From: Lachnospiraceae bacterium EP-SM-12S-S03
Lineage (GTDB): Bacteria > Bacillota > Clostridia > Lachnospirales > Lachnospiraceae
DNA: 64,000 nucleotides
Reading direction: 5' to 3'
NCBI GenBank assembly: GCA_020540725.1
Contig: JAJBSL010000004.1
Coordinates: 82,386 to 146,385 of the forward strand
Shown piece after piece: positions 53,710-60,973 of this stretch (position 1 is the first letter of the stretch; every line of letters starts with the position of its first letter). The notes under the pieces are model-generated. The model ran no database searches and had not been told where the DNA came from. It saw only the letters and a program-made list of their open reading frames with translations. Made by a program: the position numbers and the translations under genes.

Positions 53710-53738
53710 ATTATAAAGAAATACGGTTCATTGTACAA
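53710..53738 (-). promoter_or_regulatory. Promoter of the Rpn-family gene
   Basis: TTGTAC (53733-53738), 17 bases, TATAAT (53710-53715) on the minus strand. The rest of the 339-base gap to pepV (53739-53920) shows no gene or other pattern. Confidence 0.6.
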
Positions 53739-53920
53739 CTGCTTTTCCTCCATATTTACCTGTAATATGATTCTATCAAACCTCTTATTCTGGAATATCT
53801 GACTGATTGGTCTTGATTCTTAGAAATTCACCAGAAATTTTAGATGAGTCAAGTATACTATGGCAATAATGGAAACGCAATAAACTATTTATTAAATCTT
53901 TGTGTAAACTGCCTACATCA

Positions 53921-53970
53921 AAGAAAAGGGCTGTGAAAAAACTTTCGTTTTTTTCACAGCCCCTTTTCTT
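53921..53970 (-). terminator. Terminator of the pepT-yfcC-pepV operon
   Basis: A long stem pairs AAGAAAAGGG-CTGTGAAAAAA with TTTTTTCACAG-CCCCTTTTCTT around a CTTTCG loop; on the minus strand it ends in TTTTCTTTG. It lies 15 bases past the pepV stop. Confidence 0.8.
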
Positions 53971-53984
53971 GTTTCATAACTTAT

Positions 53985-55361
53985 CTATTTCGCAAGTCTA
54001 TAAATTGCCTCAAGATAAATCTTCATCCACATATCCAATTTATCAAGTTCCAGATACTCATTTTTCTGATGCATCAGATTCGGCTGATCATGAAGAAGCG
54101 CTCCGAAAGCAACACAGTTATCCAATGCTCTTGCATAAGAGCACGCACCGTCAACCTGCGGCTCGGCTTCTTCTTCGCCGGTCACTTCTTTATACACATC
54201 CATCAATGTCTGCACAAGGAAACTGTCCTTTGGAACATAAATAGCCTCTATGATATCCGGGTTCTCAAAACGGAATCTCGTTCCTTCCAAATTCTTCTCA
54301 ATCAGCTCCTGCGCTTCTTTGCATTTGTAGCTGACCGGTACACGGTTATCAATAGATAAAATCAGTTTTCCATCGATCACTTCTGCTTTTCCGACATTGA
54401 AGCTTAATTTTCCGGAGACTTCATCGGAAAGTCCCACTCCGATATGTTCTCCGCAAAGATTAAATCCAATGTGTCCCATATAGAACTCTGCTATCTCGCC
54501 AAGTTCTCCACCTACATGAAGCTCATGAACAGCATTCATAATCGCCGATATCGCATTCTTTCCACCTTCCGGGTTTGCTGCATGTGCCGCAAATCCATGG
54601 GCTGTAAGCGTAAGTTTCCCATCTACCGTCTCTGTTTCAAAATGACATCCTGTCACTTCTTCCCACTGTGCCATCTTCTCCTGAATCTGTGGTGCCAAAC
54701 TTTCGTCGAGAAGCACATATGCGCTTTCTGCAACCGAGTTAAATGCATTACCTCCTGCAAGTACAACATCCTCTTTCAGGTCTGTAATAAGCTGATACTG
54801 GAATACACCCTTTTCTGCATGATTTAAAGGGAACTCGGCATCCGGAGTAAAAGATAATTCCGGCGGCGCAATCTTCTTCTGATTGAAATAATAATCTACA
54901 CATTTCCAATCTGTCTCTTCATTTGCACCTACAATAAAACGGATTTTCTTCTTCATCGGAAGGCCCATTTCTTTCAGAATCTTTACCGCATGGAGACATA
55001 CCGCCATTGGCCCTTTGTTATCAAGGACTCCGCGTCCGTAAAGTTTCCCATCGATCACTTCCGGCTTGAACGGATCGCATAGGCATCCGTCACCGCAAGG
55101 AACAACATCCATATGCCCCAGGATACCAAGAGTTTCTTCACCATCACCAAAATCCGCATGACCGGCATAGTTATCGAAGTTCTCGGTATTTGCTCCCAGA
55201 CTTTCTGCCAGATCAAGGAAACACTGCAGCGCATCCGCTGCTCCTTTTCCGAAAGGCATGCCTTTCTCCGGAGCAGTTTCCACACTGTCAATTGATACTA
55301 ATTTTTTAATATCTTCAATCAGACTTTCTCTGTCTTCTCTGATCTTTGCTTCAAAATCCAT
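53985..55361 (-). CDS. pepV: M20 family dipeptidase PepV
   Basis: A 458-residue zinc dipeptidase. Metal-binding motifs are GHMDVVPCGDG (His and Asp, about 83), GRGVLDNKGPMAVCLHA (bridging Asp), VGANEETDWKCVDYYF (catalytic Glu pair), SFTPDAEFPLNHAEKG (Asp) and a final metal His near the C terminus (LLHDQPNLMHQKNEYL). The lid domain lies between about residues 185 and 370. It cleaves dipeptides in the cytosol. Third gene of an operon with a peptidase T and a YfcC carrier, so imported or generated peptides are its likely source. Confidence 0.93.
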   Translation of the reverse strand: MDFEAKIREDRESLIEDIKKLVSIDSVETAPEKGMPFGKGAADALQCFLDLAESLGANTENFDNYAGHADFGDGEETLGILGHMDVVPCGDGCLCDPFKPEVIDGKLYGRGVLDNKGPMAVCLHAVKILKEMGLPMKKKIRFIVGANEETDWKCVDYYFNQKKIAPPELSFTPDAEFPLNHAEKGVFQYQLITDLKEDVVLAGGNAFNSVAESAYVLLDESLAPQIQEKMAQWEEVTGCHFETETVDGKLTLTAHGFAAHAANPEGGKNAISAIMNAVHELHVGGELGEIAEFYMGHIGFNLCGEHIGVGLSDEVSGKLSFNVGKAEVIDGKLILSIDNRVPVSYKCKEAQELIEKNLEGTRFRFENPDIIEAIYVPKDSFLVQTLMDVYKEVTGEEEAEPQVDGACSYARALDNCVAFGALLHDQPNLMHQKNEYLELDKLDMWMKIYLEAIYRLAK

Positions 55362-55391
55362 AACTTTCCCTCTGTTCTACAATTCTGTCGT

Positions 55392-56903
55392 TTACAGCAT
55401 TACCTGAATCAGAAGCATGATCGCACTGAATCCGGCTGTAATTCCCATAAGCGGCATAATGAATTTTAACCATTTATCATAAGTAACATCTACCATGGCC
55501 AATGTTGCAAGAATCAATCCTGTCGGTGTAATGAAGGAAATCAATCCTAAACCGTAAGCATAAGCTGAAACGATCGCTGCTCTTGAAACACCTACTGTAT
55601 CTGCAAGAGGAGCCATGATCGGAACAGATAACACTGCAAGTCCTGATGAAGATGAAATGAAGAATCCAAGTACGATAAATACAAGCATCATCAGGATAAT
55701 GAATACGAATGGGTTCATTCCGCTAATTGCACCTGAGAAGAACTCAAGGATTGTATCGGAAACCATACCGTTTTCAAGAATAATGTTAATACCGCGGGCA
55801 ACACCTACAACGAGAGCAACACTCATTAAGTCTGCAGCTCCTCCGATGAACTGATCCATGAAGTTTTTCTCGCCGATTCCTGATGTAAATGCAAGAAGAA
55901 TCGCACATGCCAGGAATAAGGATGTCATACTGTCGAACCACCATTGTTTAGAAACAAGACCCCAAACAAGAACACCAAATGAAATACCAAATACTGCAAG
56001 AGAGAGTTTCATTCTAAGTGTAAACTCCGGAACCTCACCCTGATGTCCGAATTTCTGCATATGATGCTCATACTGATCGTAACAGATCGATTTTGTAGGA
56101 TCGTCTTTTACTTTCTTTGCGTAACGTAAAATGTAAATCAATGTAATAACTACACCAAGTACTAATGCAACTGTACGGATTCCCATACCTTCCGCGATAC
56201 TGATACCAGCAGCATTGGATGCGTTACCTACCGAGAAAGGATTGATCGTAGGGAACATTGTTCCAATAGAAGAACCCATGTAAATCGCAGCAATACAAAC
56301 CATTACATCATACCCCGCCGCCAGGAAGACCGGGACGAGAATTGGATAGAGAGCAATGGTCTCTTCCGCAAGACCAAATGTGGTACCTCCCGCTGCAATG
56401 ATCACTGTGATCAAAATAATTAAAATATATTCTTTCCCTTTTGTAATTCTAGAAAGCACTGCGATGGCCGCATTGAATGCTCCCATGTAGTTCAGGACAC
56501 CGATACATCCTCCGAGGATAAATACGAAGAGGATAATGTCGATCGTATCATACACTCCACTGATTGGTGCAAGAAGGATATCAAAGATTCCCTGTGGAGA
56601 CTGCTCTACCTTCTCATATGTTCCAGGGATTGCAACCGGTTTACTAATACTTCCATCCAGGAATTTATCAAGGTTACCGGTAACTCCAAGCTCATCTAAA
56701 CTTTCCTGCGTAGGCTCCATTTGTGTAATTTCACCGGATGGAGCTGTGATTTCAAATTTATCACTGTCTGCATTATACGCTAATTTCGAGTACAAACCTG
56801 CCGGAACTACTGCTGTTAAGATCGCTGCAAATACAAGAACGATAAATAATACGGTAATCGCGGTAGGAAATTCCAGTTTTTTCTTTTTCTTTGCTGTTTC
56901 CAT
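55392..56903 (-). CDS. yfcC: YfcC family carrier (C4-dicarboxylate/amino-acid-type permease)
   Basis: A 503-residue transporter with about 12 membrane helices, from FPTAITVLFIVLVFAAILTA at the N terminus to LIFMPLMGIT-type helices at the end. The conserved GGCIGVLNYMGAFNAAI and GGTTFGLAEETIALYPILVP (Gly-rich with Glu pair) and FFISSSSGLAVLSVPIMAPL motifs identify the YfcC/DcuC/ArcD-like superfamily. The substrate may be an amino acid, peptide product or dicarboxylate. The neighbours are two peptidases, which favours peptide or amino-acid traffic over C4-dicarboxylates, although the nearby succinate pathway makes the latter worth testing. Confidence 0.88.
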   Translation of the reverse strand: METAKKKKKLEFPTAITVLFIVLVFAAILTAVVPAGLYSKLAYNADSDKFEITAPSGEITQMEPTQESLDELGVTGNLDKFLDGSISKPVAIPGTYEKVEQSPQGIFDILLAPISGVYDTIDIILFVFILGGCIGVLNYMGAFNAAIAVLSRITKGKEYILIILITVIIAAGGTTFGLAEETIALYPILVPVFLAAGYDVMVCIAAIYMGSSIGTMFPTINPFSVGNASNAAGISIAEGMGIRTVALVLGVVITLIYILRYAKKVKDDPTKSICYDQYEHHMQKFGHQGEVPEFTLRMKLSLAVFGISFGVLVWGLVSKQWWFDSMTSLFLACAILLAFTSGIGEKNFMDQFIGGAADLMSVALVVGVARGINIILENGMVSDTILEFFSGAISGMNPFVFIILMMLVFIVLGFFISSSSGLAVLSVPIMAPLADTVGVSRAAIVSAYAYGLGLISFITPTGLILATLAMVDVTYDKWLKFIMPLMGITAGFSAIMLLIQVML

Positions 56904-56923
56904 TTTCTTTTCCCCTTTTTCCT

Positions 56924-58144
56924 TTATTCATTTGCAAATATTTTTACAAGTTCTACAACAACTTTTGTTGCTGCTTCCATGCCTTCTACAGTCACATGTT
57001 CCATCGGACCATGATAACCGTGTCCGCCTGTTCCAAGATTCGGACAAGGAAGCCCTTTAAATGAAAGTTTACATCCGTCTGTACCGCCGCGGATCGGTGA
57101 AATATCTTCCGCAACTCCCGCAGCCGCACATGCTTTTCTTGCATGATCAATCAAATACATATTGTCATTGATGATACTTTCCATATTTTTATACTCATCT
57201 GTAAGCGTAAGTTTTACTGTTCCTTCGCCCCAGATTTCATTTAAACTCTTTTCAATATGACGAAGCGTGTTCTTTCTTGCATTAAAATTGTGTTCGTCAT
57301 GGTCACGGATAATATATTCAGATACCGCATGACCTTCATCTCCATTGATTGTAAGCAGATGATAAAATCCTTCATAACCTTCTGTACATCTTGGAATTTC
57401 ATATCTTGGCAACATATTGTTGATATCTGCCGCAATCAAAACAGCATTGATCATCACATCTTTTGCAGAACCCGGATGTACATTCTTGCCCTGAATTTCA
57501 AACTTCGCTTCGCAGGCATTAAAATTCTGGTACTGAATCTCTCCCTCTCCGTCTCCGTCTAATGTATATGCTGCTTCTGCTCCAAATTTCCCAAGGTCAA
57601 AATGAGCAGCACCGCTTCCACATTCTTCATCCGGCGTAAATGCAACACTGATCTGACCATGTGGAATATTCTCATCTCTTAAGATCTGGATCATCTGCAT
57701 AATTTCTGCAATTCCTGCCTTATCATCCACACCAAGAATTGTATTTCCATCCGAAGTAATGAGTGTGCGGCCTTTCAATCCCTTTAAATGTGGGAAATCT
57801 TTTGTGCTTAACACTCTGCCGCTTGTTCCAAGAACCATGTCCTCCCCATCATAATTCGGTGTAATCACAGGTCGGATCTCACCTTCACAGAATTCCGGAA
57901 CTGTATCCATATGCGCAATAAATCCAATTTTCTTCTTATCTTCATATCCTTTTGTTGCAGGCAAAATACCATATACGAAGCATTTCTCATCAAGCTGCGC
58001 ATTCTCTACACCAAGTTCTTTCAGCTCTTCAACCAGAATTTTTGCCAGATCGAACTGACACTGGGAAGTCGGCACGGACTCGCTGTTTTCATCGCAAGGT
58101 GTTTTTACTGCCACATACTTCAGCAGTCTTTCCTCTACTTTCAT
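56924..58144 (-). CDS. pepT: Peptidase T (tripeptidase)
   Basis: A 406-residue M20B aminotripeptidase. Zinc motifs: FIAHMDTVPEF (His and Asp, about 75), ILGVDDKAGIAEIMQMI (bridging Asp), VAFTPDEECGSGAAHFDLG (Glu pair) and TLDGDGEGEIQYQNFNACEA (Asp). The C-terminal GTGGHGYHGPMEHVTVEGME supplies the last His. ATG 58144 follows AGGAGG; an upstream in-frame ATG lacks a ribosome site. First gene of the operon with yfcC (20-base gap) and pepV. Confidence 0.95.
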   Translation of the reverse strand: MKVEERLLKYVAVKTPCDENSESVPTSQCQFDLAKILVEELKELGVENAQLDEKCFVYGILPATKGYEDKKKIGFIAHMDTVPEFCEGEIRPVITPNYDGEDMVLGTSGRVLSTKDFPHLKGLKGRTLITSDGNTILGVDDKAGIAEIMQMIQILRDENIPHGQISVAFTPDEECGSGAAHFDLGKFGAEAAYTLDGDGEGEIQYQNFNACEAKFEIQGKNVHPGSAKDVMINAVLIAADINNMLPRYEIPRCTEGYEGFYHLLTINGDEGHAVSEYIIRDHDEHNFNARKNTLRHIEKSLNEIWGEGTVKLTLTDEYKNMESIINDNMYLIDHARKACAAAGVAEDISPIRGGTDGCKLSFKGLPCPNLGTGGHGYHGPMEHVTVEGMEAATKVVVELVKIFANE

Positions 58145-58175
58145 AGTAATCCTCCTTTTACTTATCAATATACCA

Positions 58176-58204
58176 ATTTTAATAATTTTTTAAGAATCTT
58201 TCAA
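58176..58204 (-). promoter_or_regulatory. Promoter of the pepT operon
   Basis: TTGAAA (58199-58204), 17 bases, TAAAAT (58176-58181) on the minus strand. It is back to back with the XRE promoter, the two -35 boxes being 15 bases apart. Confidence 0.5.
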
Positions 58205-58219
58205 GTAATGGTTATTTTC

Positions 58220-58249
58220 TTGACACGAAAATTTCAAATGTGATATTAT
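58220..58249 (+). promoter_or_regulatory. Promoter of the XRE regulator
   Basis: TTGACA (58220-58225), 18 bases, TATTAT (58244-58249) on the plus strand, giving a leader of about 97 bases. Confidence 0.65.
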
Positions 58250-58260
58250 ATGTTTAATCG

Positions 58261-58286
58261 AAAATGTACTGGAAAAAGTACATTTT
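58261..58286. promoter_or_regulatory. Palindromic operator candidate for the XRE regulator
   Basis: AAAATGTACT/AGTACATTTT is a perfect 10-bp inverted repeat with a 6-base centre, starting about five bases past the predicted transcription start. A dimeric repressor here would block its own gene and could reach the divergent pepT promoter. Confidence 0.55.
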
Positions 58287-58352
58287 TACATAATTTAGTA
58301 ACTGTTTGTATAGAATTAATAAAAAAATTGATTTTTAAGAAAGAACTTTGAC

Positions 58353-59048
58353 ATGAACGTAGATAAAATTGTTGGTGAAAATATCCGTAAATACAGAACA
58401 GCATACAATATGACTTTAAAAGAACTGTCTTTGAAACTTCATAAGAGTATTTCGACAGTTTCCAAATACGAAAAAGGAGACATTTCCTTAGATCTTCCCA
58501 CTTTTATGGAACTCTCCCGTATTTTCAAAGTTTCTCCTTCTCTGCTCCTAGGAGGAGAGCCTGAGTTTATAACAGAGGAACCTTTATATGATAAAGCTGC
58601 AGACAAACTTTATATGTACACTTATGATAGTCAGAATAAATGTATTATACAAAGTATCATCGAGCAATATCCTTCTATGTCGCAGAGTAACACTTACCGG
58701 GCACAGATGTTCAACGATGTAAAAGACACCAATAATCCTGGCGATTGTGGAAGCTTTTACGTGGGTGAATACATACAAGAAGGCTTTATCGGAACCTATT
58801 TCCTGCATAGTCAGACGACCACGGAGCATGTCTTGATTTCCTGCATTCGCAATCTTGTAAATTCCAACCATCAGTTGGGACTGATGTCAGGACTTTCTAA
58901 TTACACGATGCTTCCAATTACGATGAAAGTTGTAATTTCCAATACAGAGATTACAAATAGAGACGCTTTGATCAACCAACTCCTTTTCTCAAAGGATGAC
59001 TATAAAGTACTGAAAAAGACAAATTACCTGACCGTACAGAACTCGTAG
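58353..59048 (+). CDS. XRE family regulator beside the peptidase operon
   Basis: A 231-residue regulator. Residues 5-65 are helix-turn-helix (VGENIRKYRTAYNMTLKELS, KSISTVSKYEKGDISLDLPT, LSRIFKVSPSLLL). The remaining 165 residues form an all-in-one sensor-like domain (YMYTYDSQNKCIIQSIIEQY, TMLPITMKVVISNTEITNRD) that I do not recognise; the family is frequent beside clostridial peptidase/transporter genes. The ribosome site is weak (AAGAAAGAA). It is divergent from pepT, so control of that operon, perhaps by a peptide or amino acid, is likely. Confidence 0.8.
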   Translation: MNVDKIVGENIRKYRTAYNMTLKELSLKLHKSISTVSKYEKGDISLDLPTFMELSRIFKVSPSLLLGGEPEFITEEPLYDKAADKLYMYTYDSQNKCIIQSIIEQYPSMSQSNTYRAQMFNDVKDTNNPGDCGSFYVGEYIQEGFIGTYFLHSQTTTEHVLISCIRNLVNSNHQLGLMSGLSNYTMLPITMKVVISNTEITNRDALINQLLFSKDDYKVLKKTNYLTVQNS

Positions 59049-59110
59049 ATCATTGCATTTTCCATAATCTGTGGTTTAAAGCAGGAAAATACCATCGTAT
59101 CAACGTACAA

Positions 59111-59143
59111 AGAGGGAGTGGCTCGTTACGAATCACTCCCTCT
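59111..59143. terminator. Bidirectional terminator between the XRE gene and spmA
   Basis: AGAGGGAGTG/CACTCCCTCT, a 10-bp perfect stem with a 13-base loop. On the minus strand it is followed by TTTG, on the plus strand by ACCTTATT, so the U tracts are short. Confidence 0.6.
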
Positions 59144-59186
59144 ACCTTATTAGAACTTTCTGTTCCCGACAATCCCTATTATTTCA

Positions 59187-59774
59187 TCATACTGTCCACT
59201 TTCTATCCATCATCTTGCAAAACACCACTGCCACCGCGGTACTTACCATTGTCGCCACAATCCCGGCACCAACAATTCCCGCTGGATTTACACTCCCATA
59301 CTGACTACGATACGCAATCATATTAATAGGGATCAGTTGAAGAGATGAAATATTAAGAATCAAAAATGTACACATCTCTTTACTTGCCATACCTTTATCC
59401 CGATTGGGATTGAGTTCCTGCAAACTCTTCATCGCCATCAGTCCTGCCGGCGTGGCAGCCCATCCGAGGCCAAGAACATTGGCAATAATATTCGTTGTGA
59501 TATGTTTTTCTGCCAAATGTCCTTTTGGCACTCCCGGAAACAAAAAGCGTATCACCGGTCCTAAATATCTGGATGCTGCTTCTATGATGCCCGCCTTTGT
59601 AGCAATTTCCATCAGTCCTACCCACATAGACATGATTCCCATCATCATAATACAAAGATCTACCGCTTCCTTAGCGGAATCCAGTGCCCCGTTCGTTACC
59701 TCCGGCATTTTCCCGCTGAACAGACCAAAAATAATTCCGGCCATAATCATGCCGCCCCAAAGATAATTTAACAT
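59187..59774 (-). CDS. spmA: Spore maturation protein A
   Basis: A 195-residue membrane protein matching SpmA: MLNYLWGGMIMAGIIFGLFSG, ALDSAKEAVDLCIMMMGIMS, NIIANVLGLGWAATPAGLMA and MCTFLILNISSLQLIPINMI. It acts with SpmB in core dehydration of the spore. In B. subtilis the two genes are adjacent; here spmB is 20 kb away at 38512-39039. It follows the AI-2E family transporter by 38 bases and may be co-transcribed with it. Confidence 0.9.
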   Translation of the reverse strand: MLNYLWGGMIMAGIIFGLFSGKMPEVTNGALDSAKEAVDLCIMMMGIMSMWVGLMEIATKAGIIEAASRYLGPVIRFLFPGVPKGHLAEKHITTNIIANVLGLGWAATPAGLMAMKSLQELNPNRDKGMASKEMCTFLILNISSLQLIPINMIAYRSQYGSVNPAGIVGAGIVATMVSTAVAVVFCKMMDRKWTV

Positions 59775-59812
59775 AATTCTCCTGCAGTATTTTTATTAAA
59801 ACATATGCAGGA

Positions 59813-60964
59813 TCACTCTACTTTTATGTTCCTTCTCTCAAGACGCCTGTTCACAATTCCTCTGAACAATGAATATACAACAGAAACCATCGGAATAAAT
59901 ATCAGCATTCCCACAATTCCCATAAGACTTCCGCCGATACTTACCGCTACCAAAACCCAAATAGATGGCAATCCTACCGAATTTCCTACTACATGTGGAT
60001 AGATGAGATTTCCTTCAACCTGCTGAAGCACCAGGAACATGATAATAAATATCAACGCCTGCATCGGATTCACCATAAAAATGAGTACCGCTCCCACAAC
60101 GCAACCGATAAATGCACCGAAAATTGGAATCAATGCAGTGAATGCAATGAGAACTCCAACAAGAAGTGCGTACGGCATCTTGAAGATCGACATGGAAATA
60201 AAAAACATGGTTCCCAAGATCACTGCCTCCACACATTGCCCTGTCAGGAAATGTGAAAATGTCTTATATGCCATAGAGGAAATCGCAATCATAATTTCCA
60301 CCCAGTCCTTTGGCAAAAAAGCATAACCTATCTTTTTCACCTGAACATGCAGCTTTTCCTTCTGTAGTAGAATATAACATGCAAAAACAAATCCGATTAC
60401 AAAAGTTGTCACACCGCTTACGATCGACCTGGCAACTGCAAATGTAGAATCCATCACATTCCCTGCACCACTCGTAAAGAATCCAACGATACCTTCAAAT
60501 ATTTTATTCCAATTAAACTCAATATTTTCAATCCACTCCACAATCTCCTTGTTATTTTTAAAGAGCTCTTCCGCATAGCCCAAAAGCTTCGGAATCTCTT
60601 TCTGGATTGTAAGTCCCACATTTGCAAGTGTACTTGTCAGTTCTGGAATCACGATAAACATTACAAGGAAAATAATTCCAAACACAAAGATTAACGTCAA
60701 AATAAAACTCACCGGTCTTGCAGCTTTCTTCGCAGTCTTATTGTTCTTAAGTTTTCCCTGTCCAAACAACTTCTCTTCTATAAAATGCATCGGTACATTC
60801 AGCACAAAAGCAATCCCGCCGCCTATCAGGAATGGCAATATAATGTTCAAACCATACCCTAGCAGTTCAAAGAATACTTCGTATTTCCATACAATCATGA
60901 CTACGACTACCGCAAACACGATCAGACCTCTTATTTTTCGAATTGTCTCTTTGTTTAAATCCAT
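59813..60964 (-). CDS. AI-2E family transporter (PerM-like)
   Basis: A 383-residue membrane protein with about eight helices. The conserved blocks are LPFLIGGGIAFVLNVPMHFIEE near the start, SHFLTGQCVEAVILGTMFFI, and GALIPIFGAFIGCVVGAVLI-like text and VEGNLIYPHVVGNSVGLPSI near the end. Members export AI-2 in E. coli (TqsA) but many transport ions such as Na+ or have unknown substrates. It is nine bases downstream of the P-type ATPase and so probably within the riboswitch-controlled unit. Confidence 0.88.
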   Translation of the reverse strand: MDLNKETIRKIRGLIVFAVVVVMIVWKYEVFFELLGYGLNIILPFLIGGGIAFVLNVPMHFIEEKLFGQGKLKNNKTAKKAARPVSFILTLIFVFGIIFLVMFIVIPELTSTLANVGLTIQKEIPKLLGYAEELFKNNKEIVEWIENIEFNWNKIFEGIVGFFTSGAGNVMDSTFAVARSIVSGVTTFVIGFVFACYILLQKEKLHVQVKKIGYAFLPKDWVEIMIAISSMAYKTFSHFLTGQCVEAVILGTMFFISMSIFKMPYALLVGVLIAFTALIPIFGAFIGCVVGAVLIFMVNPMQALIFIIMFLVLQQVEGNLIYPHVVGNSVGLPSIWVLVAVSIGGSLMGIVGMLIFIPMVSVVYSLFRGIVNRRLERRNIKVE

Positions 60965-60973
60965 TCACTCACC

